Source: a virus
IMG/VR virus record: IMGVR_UViG_3300020215_000050
Coordinates: 59,283-123,282 of that record
Reading direction: 5' to 3' (one strand)
DNA length: 64,000 bases
Both the position numbers and the translations under genes were made by a program. The notes beneath the pieces are model-generated. The model was given only the letters and a program-made list of their open reading frames with translations, had not been told where the DNA came from and did not search any database. Shown here piece after piece: positions 1-8,532 of this stretch (position 1 is its first letter; each line of letters starts with the position of its first letter).

Positions 1-436
1 CGGAGCCGAACAGCTCCATGACCGTGTTGGAGCCGCGCTTGATGATCCAGCCCTGGGACGCCCCGTTCGCGGACCACTTGACCTCCTTGATGTCGACGGC
101 CTCGATCGTCTCCGCGTGCCTGTAGTCCGTGATCGCGGCGTTGGTGCCCGTGGTCGAGCCGACGACGTTCATGAAGGTCGCGTTCACGACCTGGTTGATC
201 TGGACGACGACGTTGGAGGTGGAGTTGCCGACGTAGAACATGAAGTCGCCGTTGGCGAACTTGGTCGTGAAGCTCGTGCCCGTGCCGATGACGTTGGCCT
301 GGGTGTCGACGACGGCGATCGTGCCCCCCAGGTCCGCCTCTCCGAGGGGCAGGGACAGGTCGGTGAAGGCCAGCGTCACGTTCGAGCTGAGTCGAACCGT
401 GGCGTTCCCGTTCCTCTTGTTGCTGTAGACTGGCAT
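1..436 (-). CDS. Virion structural protein, partial (C-terminus cut by window edge)
   Basis: An open frame starts at an ATG at 436 (MPVYSNKRNGN) and runs through 145 codons to the left edge without a stop. The visible part is rich in Val, Thr and Asn, with beta-type segments such as TNVVVQINQVV-like strings and GWIIKRGSNTVMELF, which suggests a beta-sheet virion protein. It follows the post-gp20 accessory genes, where T4-like phages place gp21, gp22 and gp23, but it resembles none of those. Similar short Val/Thr-rich proteins occur beside head genes in marine T4-like phages. The function is unknown; a structural role is inferred from position and composition. Confidence 0.6.
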   Translation of the reverse strand, partial: MPVYSNKRNGNATVRLSSNVTLAFTDLSLPLGEADLGGTIAVVDTQANVIGTGTSFTTKFANGDFMFYVGNSTSNVVVQINQVVNATFMNVVGSTTGTNAAITDYRHAETIEAVDIKEVKWSANGASQGWIIKRGSNTVMELFGS

Positions 437-474
437 TCTGGGCTTCCCCTATCTTTACCCGTACTTATGCGCGG

Positions 475-1758
475 TCAGGACTTGATGCGCTGGACCTGGC
501 GGAGCCAGATGTCGTTCTTCTCCCGGTCCTTCTTGCGGAGGCCGGCGATCTTCTGGTTGACGGCCTGGATCTTCTTCCGGCGCTCCTCCCACGAGAGGGC
601 GGTGTTCTTGGTGATGTACTCGACCTGGGCCTTCCGCATCCGGATCGCGTCGAGGAGCTTGTGGCGGACCTTCCACATGTTCTTGTGGCTCTGGTTCGCG
701 GACCTGACGACGTCGGCGTTGTCGTCGTCGAGGCACCTCTCGGCCGCCCTCTTGGCGTCGGCGTAGTTCTTGTGGCCGTCGCTGTGGCCGTGGACCCGCC
801 AGCTCTTGGGCTCGACCTGGCTGAACTTGACGGACTTGTCGCCCCTCCACAGGACGTACCCGTTCTTCCCGTCTTTCCTGACCGTCTCCTTGACGACCTT
901 CGGGCGGTAGCCCTTGATGATGGTCTCGGCGTCGTAGGCGACCCTGCGGGCGATGGGGGCGAAGCTCGGGTTCGACATCTTGTCGGCGGCCCACTGCTTC
1001 ATGTGCTGGGCCCGCTGGAGGCGCATCTGGTCGGTCTCGTTGTCGTTGTCGACCGCGTCCTTCTTCTGGCTCCTCACGGCGGACCACCAGTTCTTGTCCC
1101 TGTTCTTCTTCGTCCTGAGGAAGTTGCCGGCCTTGGTGTCGATGTGGCCCGGGTACTTGATCTCGACGGACTCGTGTCGGGGGGCCCACCTCGCCTTGCC
1201 GGGCGCGGGCCTGTCGTCGTACTTCTTCTTGCTCTTGGCGTAGCCGTGCTGCGGGTGGTACCAGCGCCCGTCGGACTGCTGCTTCCACTTGGCGAAGTCC
1301 CGCCTGTAGCCCGCTTCCCTCTTTGCGCGGGCGGCGGCGTACTCCTTCTCCCTCGCGGGGTCGGAGCGCTCCCTGTTCAGGTCGTGGCTGTGGGGGACGA
1401 TGCCCGTGATGGAGATGCGGTGGCCGTGCCGCTTGGCGATGGCGTCGGCGGCGGACTTCCTGTCGGGCGCGTGGATCTCGCCCTCGCCGCCCTTGTCGCG
1501 GTCGTTGTGGTCCCTAAACCGGTACTTCCACTTCTCCTCGGTGAGGTCGAAGTACCAGACGCCCTCTTTGATGCGCTCCATGTTCTTCTTGACCCTCTGG
1601 TACCGCTTGTCGATGAACTTCTTTCGGATCTCGTTCCCAGAGAGCTGCGCCCTCGCCATGTCGCCCTTGTGGACGGCGGCCTGAAGGGAGAGCTGCTTTA
1701 GCTTGACCGCCCTCGCCTGCTGGAAGGGATCGAGCTGCTTCTTTGGGATGATCCCCAC
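475..1758 (-). CDS. Basic, Lys/Arg-rich hypothetical protein; possible capsid cargo
   Basis: A protein of 427 residues with a GTG start, extremely rich in Lys, Arg, His and Trp, with no membrane segment or recognised enzyme domain. HESVEI at residues 195-200 resembles the ESVELDE-type motif found three times in the gene at 5581-6384, but lacks the final Asp-Glu. The high positive charge suggests binding to DNA. It lies in the stretch after gp20 where T4-like phages encode prohead core and scaffold proteins. I do not recognise a family. A DNA-binding core or internal head protein is the best guess from charge and position only. Confidence 0.6.
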   Translation of the reverse strand: MGIIPKKQLDPFQQARAVKLKQLSLQAAVHKGDMARAQLSGNEIRKKFIDKRYQRVKKNMERIKEGVWYFDLTEEKWKYRFRDHNDRDKGGEGEIHAPDRKSAADAIAKRHGHRISITGIVPHSHDLNRERSDPAREKEYAAARAKREAGYRRDFAKWKQQSDGRWYHPQHGYAKSKKKYDDRPAPGKARWAPRHESVEIKYPGHIDTKAGNFLRTKKNRDKNWWSAVRSQKKDAVDNDNETDQMRLQRAQHMKQWAADKMSNPSFAPIARRVAYDAETIIKGYRPKVVKETVRKDGKNGYVLWRGDKSVKFSQVEPKSWRVHGHSDGHKNYADAKRAAERCLDDDNADVVRSANQSHKNMWKVRHKLLDAIRMRKAQVEYITKNTALSWEERRKKIQAVNQKIAGLRKKDREKNDIWLRQVQRIKS

Positions 1759-1766
1759 ACCCGGGA

Positions 1767-2609
1767 CTACTTCTTCTTGATGACCAGCTTGACTTCGCGC
1801 TCGGAGCCGCCGTCGGAGTCGTCGTCGTCCCCGTCGCCGTCGTCGTCGGTCTTGCCGTCGCCGTCGCCGTCCGAGGTCGGCCTCGGATCGGAGCCGCCGT
1901 TGTCGTCACCCTCGTCGGAGTCGTCGGAGCCCTCGTCGCTGCCCTTGTCGAACGGGTTCTTTTTCTTCTTCTTGGGCTTCTCCTCGCCGTCACCGTCGCC
2001 GAAGTCGCCCTCCTCGATGAACTCCTCGATCAGCTCCTCGTCGGTGACGCCGAGGTCCTGCTCGCCGATGAGAGCCAGCGTCCTGAGCCTGAGCTCCTCG
2101 TCGATCGCCTCAGCGACGTCGGTTGCCTTGCCCGCGAGCGCGGCCTCGATGATCCTTCTTCCGATGCTCATGTTGGTTTCTTCCTTCTTTTCCTGGCGGG
2201 CCTTGTCGCGCAGCTTCTTCTTCGCCAGATCGATGTAGGGCTTTCTGCTCCTCCAACCCTTACGGGACGAGAGCTCCCTGTGGTCGAAGTGGGTGTCGTC
2301 CACGCTGGCGGCGCTGACGTAGTCTCGAAGCGCCCCTCTAGAGATCTCGTCGATCTGCTTCTTGGCCACTTCCGTTTCCTCTTTCGCAAGCTTCCTCGTG
2401 GCCCTGAATATGCCCTGGAAGCGGTTCTTTTCCTTCCGCTGACGGTCGGCCTGCCTCTTGGGGTCGGCCTTGTCGTGCGGGTGGTTGCTGTAGTTGCCCT
2501 TGCCCGCGTCGTAGCCGCGGTTCCACGCCTTGTCGGCCTTGTCCGTGGCGGCAGCCCGGACGTAGCTCGCCATCTTCTGACGGGAGAGCTCCGTGAGCTG
2601 CCTCTTCAC
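1767..2609 (-). CDS. Prohead core/internal protein candidate with duplicated LSR motif and acidic tail
   Basis: A protein of 280 residues with a GTG start. A segment is repeated: QLTELSRQKMASYVRAA at residues 4-20 and QIDEISRGALRDYVSAA at 85-101. Both copies begin with (L/I)xE, the consensus for T4 gp21 prohead protease. The first gives a seven-residue leader MKRQLTE, similar in form to T4 capsid-targeting leaders. The C-terminal 80 residues are almost all Asp, Glu, Gly, Ser and Lys. An internal ATG (2171-2169) begins MSIGRRIIEAALAG, which resembles the N-terminus of the next gene (2611-3186); a purine-rich AAGAAGGAAG precedes it, so a shorter 134-residue product is possible. A scaffold or core role is inferred. 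Confidence 0.65.
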   Translation of the reverse strand: MKRQLTELSRQKMASYVRAAATDKADKAWNRGYDAGKGNYSNHPHDKADPKRQADRQRKEKNRFQGIFRATRKLAKEETEVAKKQIDEISRGALRDYVSAASVDDTHFDHRELSSRKGWRSRKPYIDLAKKKLRDKARQEKKEETNMSIGRRIIEAALAGKATDVAEAIDEELRLRTLALIGEQDLGVTDEELIEEFIEEGDFGDGDGEEKPKKKKKNPFDKGSDEGSDDSDEGDDNGGSDPRPTSDGDGDGKTDDDGDGDDDDSDGGSEREVKLVIKKK

Positions 2610-2610
2610 G

Positions 2611-3186
2611 CTAGGTCCTCGCCTTCGGGCTCGTCGTGCTGACCTGATAGATCTTGCCGGCGATGATGAAGTCCTCGCCGCTGATCTTGGTCATCGGGCC
2701 GGTCTTGAACCGGACGTTGAACCAGCCCGCCTCGGGGGCGTGGGAGACGATCTGGGCAGGCTTGCCGCCCTTCGTCAGGTAGGTGTTGCCGTCCTTCAGG
2801 TGCATGAACGCGGCGACGTTGGCCTCGTCGAGCTCCTTGGACTCGCCGACCTGCTTCCTGCGAGCGGGCTCGCCGAGGACGGTGACCGCCCGGGGGTTCC
2901 ACTTGTCGGAGAACTTGGTGGCGGCGCCCGCCTTCTTCGTGGCCGCGACCATTCGGTCCCAGTTCGTGGCGTGGGACGGGTCGTTGACGCCGCCCCTGCC
3001 CATCTCGGTGGCCTTCTGGCTGCCCGTCGGGGTGGCCTCGCCGGCCTTCCTGGTCGTGTTCCAGATCTCGTCCTGGGTGAACCAGCCCGCGATCTCCTCG
3101 CGGAGTGCCTCGTCGACGGCCTCGTTGAGGCCCTTCTCGTCTGCCTCAAGGCAGCCCTGGATGATCTTTCTGATGGCGTCGCGCAT
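2611..3186 (-). CDS. Post-portal hypothetical protein, possible prohead core component
   Basis: A protein of 191 residues with an ATG start, directly downstream of gp20. The first 35 residues form an amphipathic helix (MRDAIRKIIQGCLEADEK) that resembles residues 147-180 of the next protein, so the two may share a targeting or core-binding helix. KELDEANVAAF contains L119-D120-E121 followed by Ala, a good match to the (L/I)xE cleavage consensus of T4 prohead protease. The remaining 70 residues look like a small beta domain. T4 encodes the core proteins gp67 and gp68 at this location; homology is possible but not shown. A late promoter element lies 30 bases upstream in the gp20 tail. Confidence 0.6.
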   Translation of the reverse strand: MRDAIRKIIQGCLEADEKGLNEAVDEALREEIAGWFTQDEIWNTTRKAGEATPTGSQKATEMGRGGVNDPSHATNWDRMVAATKKAGAATKFSDKWNPRAVTVLGEPARRKQVGESKELDEANVAAFMHLKDGNTYLTKGGKPAQIVSHAPEAGWFNVRFKTGPMTKISGEDFIIAGKIYQVSTTSPKART

Positions 3187-3196
3187 GCGAGTCCCC

Positions 3197-4951
3197 CTAG
3201 ACTTTCTTTTGTTTCGTATTTATTGGCACCACGGTTTCACCCGAGATGAGGGTATTGGCGCCCGGCTTCTGGCCCCAGGGAGGGGCGGGCTGGGGCTGTC
3301 CCGGCATCGGGTTCGGGGTGCCGTCGGGCGGGATCATGCCGCCCATGCCCGGGTCGTTCCCGTTCGCGGTCGGGTCGAAGGCGAGGATCGGCTCCTGGAA
3401 CCGGGGGTCGTCCTTCTCCCCGTCCATCTGCTCGTCCATCTCCTCGATCTCGTCGTCCGTCTGGCGGAGGATCCTCTTTCTGACGAACTCGTGGCTGTAG
3501 TACTTGCCGACGAAGTCTTGGATGTCCTTGGCGATCTCGAGCCTGCGGGAGAGGATCTCGTTCTCCTTCATCTCCGCGAAGTGGTTGTCGATCGCGAACT
3601 CGAACCACGCGCCCCGGTAGAACTCGGGGATGTCCTCCTTGGCGATGATGTTCTTGAGGAGAAGCTGCTTGCACAGGCTCTCGAACAGCAGGACGGAGAA
3701 CCTCCTCCTCAGCCTGTCGACGAACTTGGCGAACTTGACCTCGTCCCTCGAGATCTCGGTGACCCTCGACATCGTGAACCCGCTCGTCTCCGGCTCGAGG
3801 CGGGAGATGGGCACGTTCAGCGCCATGTAGAGGTTCTTCTTGATGAGGTTGATGTCCTCGAGCTGGCTCAGGAAGGTGCCCTGCGAGTTGAGGGTCGTGA
3901 TCTCCGTGCCCTTCGAGCCCTCGCGGCGGGAGAGCCAGAAGTCCTCGAGCATGGTCATGAACTTGCGGTCGTCCCGGATCTCGCCGGTGGAGGCGTCGTA
4001 GACGAGCTTGTTCTTGTGCTTGACCATCATGTCGCGCAGGTGCTGCTCGGCCTTCTGCTTGGGCAGGTTGCCGACGTCGATGTAGAACACCCGGCGCTCC
4101 GGCGCCCTCGTGAACCTGTAGATGACGAGGCTGTTCTCCAGCGCCTTGAGCTGGTTGAGGGGCACGATGGCCTTGTGCAGGTAGCCCAGCGTCAGGTTGC
4201 CCGACGTGTCCGTCAGGCCCGACGTGACGTGGACGACCGTGTCCTTGGCGATCCTCAGGCCGGTGATGTTGGAGTCGACGCCCATCGTGTTCCGGCTGTT
4301 GGGCACGGTGAAGCCGACGTCCGAGTACAGGTAGTACTCGTTCTTGAGCTTGGTCAGGACGACGCCATTCTTGTCCTTCTCCCGCTTGACCTCCTTGATC
4401 TTCCGGATCTTGCGGGGGTCGACGTAGCGAAGTTCTTTGATGCCCTCCTGCGGGGCCTTCTCGTCGATGATGACGTGGTAGTAGAGCCGCCCGTCGACGT
4501 ACCAGCGGCGGAAGATGTCGTAGGCGTGGCTGTTGAAGTCGAGGAGCTCGACGATCCGGTCGAACTCGGCGTAGATCTTGTCCTGGATGGGCTTCTTCGA
4601 GAACGGGCTGTCCTTCTCGAAGCTCTCGAGGTTGATCTGGACGACGTCCTCGGCGTCGGTGGAGATGGCCTCGTTGACGATGTCGTCGATGGCGTAGTCC
4701 ACCACCGGGTACATCGACATCTCGCGGTACTTGTTGACGAGCTCCGCCTCGGAGCGGGCCGAGCCCTCGAGGTCCAGGTAGCTGCCGTAGAAGGCGCCCT
4801 CGCCGACGATGACGGAGCCGTCGTCGTTGGGAGGCGGCACGAAGGACGGTCGCTTCTCCTCGCGCTCCTCCTCCTTCCTGTCCTTGCGGACTATCGTCCA
4901 GCCGAACAGATCGAGCAGGGCGTTGCGCGGATTCGTTGGATCGTCGGCCAT
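3197..4951 (-). CDS. gp20: Portal vertex protein
   Basis: A protein of 584 residues, slightly longer than T4 gp20. It forms the dodecameric portal through which DNA is packaged and to which the neck attaches. Recognisable T4-family segments are KYREMSMYPVVDYAIDDIV near residue 75, IFRRWYVDGRLYYHVIIDE near 150, and the ELRYVDPRKIRKI stretch just after. The C-terminal 70 residues are rich in Pro, Gly and Met and probably flexible. The gene follows gp19 at a 27-base gap, as in other T4-like phages, and its 3' end carries a late promoter for the next gene. The start is the ATG at 4951 (MADDPTNPRNALL). Confidence 0.95.
   Translation of the reverse strand: MADDPTNPRNALLDLFGWTIVRKDRKEEEREEKRPSFVPPPNDDGSVIVGEGAFYGSYLDLEGSARSEAELVNKYREMSMYPVVDYAIDDIVNEAISTDAEDVVQINLESFEKDSPFSKKPIQDKIYAEFDRIVELLDFNSHAYDIFRRWYVDGRLYYHVIIDEKAPQEGIKELRYVDPRKIRKIKEVKREKDKNGVVLTKLKNEYYLYSDVGFTVPNSRNTMGVDSNITGLRIAKDTVVHVTSGLTDTSGNLTLGYLHKAIVPLNQLKALENSLVIYRFTRAPERRVFYIDVGNLPKQKAEQHLRDMMVKHKNKLVYDASTGEIRDDRKFMTMLEDFWLSRREGSKGTEITTLNSQGTFLSQLEDINLIKKNLYMALNVPISRLEPETSGFTMSRVTEISRDEVKFAKFVDRLRRRFSVLLFESLCKQLLLKNIIAKEDIPEFYRGAWFEFAIDNHFAEMKENEILSRRLEIAKDIQDFVGKYYSHEFVRKRILRQTDDEIEEMDEQMDGEKDDPRFQEPILAFDPTANGNDPGMGGMIPPDGTPNPMPGQPQPAPPWGQKPGANTLISGETVVPINTKQKKV
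3216..3223 (-). promoter_or_regulatory. T4-type late promoter element
   Basis: ATAAATAC on the minus strand, embedded in the last codons of gp20 (codons for P-I-N-T), about 30 bases before the start of the gene at 2611-3186. The T4 late consensus is TATAAATA. Confidence 0.5.
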
Positions 4952-4978
4952 CAGTCCCTCATGGTGTTACGGGACTAC

Positions 4979-5557
4979 TTAGCTGTTCGACGCGCCGGAG
5001 CCCTCGCCGCCGAGAACGTTGTCGTCGTTCTCCATCCAATCGAATGCGAACGTAACGGGGAACTCGACGATGGCGTCGGTGGCGTCCCAGCTCAGGTCGA
5101 TGGGTGCGACCACGGTCGGCCAGGCGCCGATCAGCTTGTAGGTCCTCAGTAGGTTGCCCGCCTGGCCGTACTTGTAGACGTAGGCGTCGGTCTTGTAGGT
5201 CGCGGGGTTGGCGGAGAACGGGTTGAACACGGTGTTCTTCCTGACCGTGTTGATCCTGTGGCTCCAGCGCTCCATCGCCTTGCGGACGAGGTAGTCCTCG
5301 TCGTTGATGATGTTGATCGTCCACTCGGGCCAGGTCCGGTCGCCGTGGACCTTCACCTTGACGCCGAAGTACGGGACCTGGACGACGCCGAGGGTCATGC
5401 CCGGGATCTGCGCGGCCTTCGCCATGAACGTCAGCTCCTGGCTGGCGGCCCCGTCGCCCGTGCCGGCGCCCGGGATCGTCATGCGGACCTCGAAGTGGCT
5501 CGGCCTGTCGCCGCCGAACTGGAGGGCCGCCTTCATCTGCTCGATGTCGAATGCCAT
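4979..5557 (-). CDS. gp19: Tail tube protein
   Basis: A protein of 192 residues with a strong gp19 pattern: MAFDIEQMKAALQFGG at the start, KAAQIPGMTLGVVQVPYFG in the middle, then WTINIINDEDYLVRKAMERW and a Phe/Asp-rich end. It polymerises as hexameric rings to form the inner tube through which DNA passes. It lies between the tail sheath gene (with one accessory gene in between) and the portal gene. A late promoter element (ATAAATAA at 5581-5588) lies 24 bases upstream, followed by a purine-rich AAAGGGGAAA ribosome-binding region. Confidence 0.93.
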   Translation of the reverse strand: MAFDIEQMKAALQFGGDRPSHFEVRMTIPGAGTGDGAASQELTFMAKAAQIPGMTLGVVQVPYFGVKVKVHGDRTWPEWTINIINDEDYLVRKAMERWSHRINTVRKNTVFNPFSANPATYKTDAYVYKYGQAGNLLRTYKLIGAWPTVVAPIDLSWDATDAIVEFPVTFAFDWMENDDNVLGGEGSGASNS

Positions 5558-5580
5558 GTTGGTAGTTTCCCCTTTAGGAG

Positions 5581-5588
5581 TTATTTAT
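5581..5588 (-). promoter_or_regulatory. T4-type late promoter element before gp19
   Basis: ATAAATAA on the minus strand. It includes the TAA stop codon of the upstream accessory gene and lies 24 bases before the gp19 start. Confidence 0.5.
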
Positions 5589-6384
5589 TGCGGTTGCGCT
5601 CGAGGAACTCCCGGAGGGTCTGCTTGCCCTCGGGCTCGTAGCCGGCCCTGAGACCCATCCTCCTCTGGGCGTCCTTCTTCCGCTGCGAGCGGAGGTTCTG
5701 GATCTCCCTGTGGATGGGATGGTCCCGGTCGATCTTCTTGCCCACCGAGTCGTAGCCGCGACCGACCTGCGCCTTGAGCTTATTGATCGTGGCGTTGTAC
5801 TTGGACTCGTCGAGCTCGACGGACTCATTATAGCCCTTGACCTTGAGCGGTTTTGCACCCATCTTTCGCATCTTGCGATCGTGGGCCCTTTGAATCTGCA
5901 TGGCAGCTGAGACTCGTCGATCGAAGATGTCCCTGTCATGAGGCTGCCAGACCTTCTTTCCCTTGGCAACGGCATCCTCATAGGACTCGTCCACCTCGAC
6001 GGACTCATGGGCGTGCGAGTAGGCCTTCTTGTACGCCCTGTCGACCCTCGCGAGCCTGGCGTTCCTCTTTTTGGTCATGGAGTCGAACGCCTCGGCGTCG
6101 TCCTTGGCGTCCCAGAACGCCGCCTTGAACTCCCTCCAGCGCTTCACGGCCTTCGGTCCCGAGGAGTCCTTCCAGGTCTTGCTCTCGTCCAACTCGACCT
6201 CCTCGTGCCTGTTGTAGTAGCCCGTGTTCTTGATGAAGCCCTGGCCGCCCCGCATGACCTTCCGGACCCAGTCGTCGAGGTCGTCCCTCTGCTTGTGGGT
6301 CTCGGGTCGCTCGGCGGGCTGCTTTGACACAGCCGCCTGGACCCTGCGCCTCGCTACGTTCGATCTCGGCTTATAGAGCCTCAT
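5581..6384 (-). CDS. Basic protein with three regularly spaced ESVELDES-type motifs; capsid cargo candidate
   Basis: A protein of 267 residues, strongly basic, inserted between the sheath and tube genes. It contains EEVELDESK (residues 61-69), ESVEVDESY (127-135) and ESVELDESK (187-195). Each ends in (L/V)DE followed by Ser, and two of the three fit the T4 prohead-protease consensus (L/I)xE exactly. Cleavage there would release basic peptides of about 60-75 residues, reminiscent of processed T4 internal proteins. No enzyme domain is seen. The N-terminus MRLY matches the start of the ADP-ribosyltransferase-like protein at 12986-14308. The function is unknown; packaging and processing in the head are inferred. 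Confidence 0.65.
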   Translation of the reverse strand: MRLYKPRSNVARRRVQAAVSKQPAERPETHKQRDDLDDWVRKVMRGGQGFIKNTGYYNRHEEVELDESKTWKDSSGPKAVKRWREFKAAFWDAKDDAEAFDSMTKKRNARLARVDRAYKKAYSHAHESVEVDESYEDAVAKGKKVWQPHDRDIFDRRVSAAMQIQRAHDRKMRKMGAKPLKVKGYNESVELDESKYNATINKLKAQVGRGYDSVGKKIDRDHPIHREIQNLRSQRKKDAQRRMGLRAGYEPEGKQTLREFLERNRNK

Positions 6385-6402
6385 CGGGGGAGTCCTCCCT
6401 TG

Positions 6403-8454
6403 TTAGAACTTACCGATGACTTCCTCGAACTCAACCCCGGTGCGTACCGCGATGAAGTTGAGCGTGATGAAGTTGATCGAGCGGGCCGGCTTGATGTAGA
6501 TGTCGCCGACGAACCGGTTGCTGTCGATGACCTCAGGCGTGTTGTTCGTCTCGTTGCAGACGACCCTGAAGTCGAAGATGCCCCGGCGGCCCTGGACGTC
6601 CCTCAGGAAGGGCTCGACCATGTTCCTGAACTGGGCCCGCGTGAACTCGTCGTTGAACTCGAAGAGGCTGAACTTTGCCGCGGTGGCAATTGCCTTCTCG
6701 AGAACGATGAACAGCCTCCGCACGTTGATGCGGTCGAAGGCCGACGGCTTGGCGAGGAGGGTCTTGTCGCCGTACAGGATCGTGCCCAGGCCCGGGAACG
6801 TGGTCACCGGGTTGACGCCCGACTTGTACAGCTGGTCCCTCTGTCCCTGGTTCGGGTTGTAGGCCAGCTTGATGATGTTCTTGATCACGCCTCGGTTGAA
6901 GCCGCCGGGAGACCACCACGGGTCCCTGTCGGTGTCCGTGCGCACGATCAGGCCGGCGATGTCGCCGTTGAGCGGCACCCACCTGTACGCGTCGTTGTAC
7001 CGATCGTACATGTACTTGTAGCCGGAGTCCAGCATCGCGTAGGAGCTCGTCGTCAGGGCGTTCCTGAAGTCGATGATGTCCTCGTGCGTGCCGAACGGGT
7101 TGTTGACGACGTCGTTGATGTCCGGGGACACCAGGGCGACGCAGTCCTTCCTCGTGTGGCAGATGTTGTCGATGACGTAGTTGGCGTACTGCTCGCCGTG
7201 GACTCCGCCCCTCGCCTTGCCGCAGAGGATCAGGCTGATGTCGATGTCCTCCGCCGACCGGAACTGGTCGATGGCCGCTGCGAGCCTGGAGACGCTGATG
7301 GCGCCCTCGGTGTCGGGCTGGGTGCCGCCCGTGAAGCTCATGCTCAGCGGGATCGTGTTCGCCATGGGAGCGACGGCGATGGCGTTGGCCGAGGCCGCGC
7401 CCGCCCTGTCGTGCGCCCACCAGACGAACCGGGAGCCGGTCATCAGGACGTCCTTGTAGTAGATGGAGCCGCCCTGCTCGCCCTTGGCGTCGGTCGCCCT
7501 CGAGAGGTTCTTCCACACCTCAAGGATCGTGCCCGGGATGCCCGAGAACTGGCCGTCCTCGTCCGTGACGACGATGTGGAGCTCGTCGCCCGAGGCCGTG
7601 CCGTTGGCGTTCCTCGTCGAGACGTAGATGGAGGCGCCGGGGGCCGTATCGACGACGTCGTAGTACTCCCAGTACCTCTGGATGGAGGAGGTGCTCGTGT
7701 TCGACGAGGTCAGGTTGGCGGCGTCCGCCATGAAGTACTTGGTCTCGAAGGTGATGTTCGCCGTGGCCGTCGCGTTGGCGGTGACCGACGGGGCGGTCTT
7801 CGACTTGACCTTCATGTACTGCTGGCCGATCGTCGAGTTGCCCGCGAGGAGGTAGTCGCCGATCGAGATCCTGCTCAGGAAGCTGTTCGCCGTCGTGTTG
7901 CAGACGGTGTTCGACTCCGTCGCGGAGTTCGCCGTGAGGGTGGCGACGTTGGAGCCGACCGTCCAGGCGACGGTGATGAGGACGTTGGAGTCCGCCGTGA
8001 AGAGGTTGCACGTAAAGGCGTTGGCCGAGTCGCAAACGGCGATCTTCAGCGAGTTGCCCAGGGTGCCCGGGTACTTGGCGTAGTAATAGCTGTTGGCCGC
8101 GAAGGAGTCGACGGAGTTGACGTAGTCGACCTCGTTCTTGATCTGGCGGTTGACGCCCGTGCCGCCGTCGTAGGCGACTGCGTTGTTCGCGACGTTGGAG
8201 GCCGCCCTCGAGACGTAGAGCTTGTTGCCGTAGCTCAGGAAGGAGGCGGCGCAGAGCCAGGTCTCGAAGTTGGAGGAGGTCGGCTTGCCGTACCTGAGGA
8301 CGAGCTCGTCCTCGTTGGTCACCAGCTCGCGGTCCTCGACGGGACCCCAGGCCATGACGCCGGCGATCGCGCCCTCGGTCGTCGAAACGGCCGGCACGAT
8401 CGTCGTCAGATCGATCTCGTTAACCTGGACGCCTGGAGAGACTAGGAATCCCAT
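6403..8454 (-). CDS. gp18: Contractile tail sheath protein
   Basis: A protein of 683 residues, close to T4 gp18 in size. The N-terminus MGFLVSPGVQVNEIDLTT is the typical start of T4-family sheath subunits. The C-terminal region has the conserved core: IVRTDTDRDPWWSPGGFNRG, IKLAYNPNQGQRDQLYKSGVN with FPGLGTILYGDKTL, then RINVRRLFIVLEKAI and FVGDIYIKPARSINFITLNF. The central 250 residues are the variable surface-exposed insertion. The protein forms the outer contractile cylinder that drives the tube through the host envelope. A late promoter lies 33 bases upstream. Confidence 0.95.
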   Translation of the reverse strand: MGFLVSPGVQVNEIDLTTIVPAVSTTEGAIAGVMAWGPVEDRELVTNEDELVLRYGKPTSSNFETWLCAASFLSYGNKLYVSRAASNVANNAVAYDGGTGVNRQIKNEVDYVNSVDSFAANSYYYAKYPGTLGNSLKIAVCDSANAFTCNLFTADSNVLITVAWTVGSNVATLTANSATESNTVCNTTANSFLSRISIGDYLLAGNSTIGQQYMKVKSKTAPSVTANATATANITFETKYFMADAANLTSSNTSTSSIQRYWEYYDVVDTAPGASIYVSTRNANGTASGDELHIVVTDEDGQFSGIPGTILEVWKNLSRATDAKGEQGGSIYYKDVLMTGSRFVWWAHDRAGAASANAIAVAPMANTIPLSMSFTGGTQPDTEGAISVSRLAAAIDQFRSAEDIDISLILCGKARGGVHGEQYANYVIDNICHTRKDCVALVSPDINDVVNNPFGTHEDIIDFRNALTTSSYAMLDSGYKYMYDRYNDAYRWVPLNGDIAGLIVRTDTDRDPWWSPGGFNRGVIKNIIKLAYNPNQGQRDQLYKSGVNPVTTFPGLGTILYGDKTLLAKPSAFDRINVRRLFIVLEKAIATAAKFSLFEFNDEFTRAQFRNMVEPFLRDVQGRRGIFDFRVVCNETNNTPEVIDSNRFVGDIYIKPARSINFITLNFIAVRTGVEFEEVIGKF

Positions 8455-8486
8455 CTTTTCCCCCTAAGTGTGATTATTCTTTGGCG

Positions 8487-8494
8487 GTATTTAT
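8487..8494 (-). promoter_or_regulatory. T4-type late promoter element before gp18
   Basis: ATAAATAC on the minus strand (CCATAAATACCG in context), 33 bases before the gp18 start and outside any coding frame on that strand. Confidence 0.6.
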
Positions 8495-8532
8495 GGAAGG
8501 GGTTCCTTTGATAAATGGGCGAGGGTGACTTA

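Noticed and set aside
1-3186. Prohead protease gp21, scaffold gp22 or major capsid gp23 in the left end
   Set aside because: No protein here shows their conserved sequence; they are probably further left, beyond the window.
2783-5152. A plus-strand open frame of 789 codons opposite gp20
   Set aside because: Antisense shadow; gp20 on the minus strand is clear.
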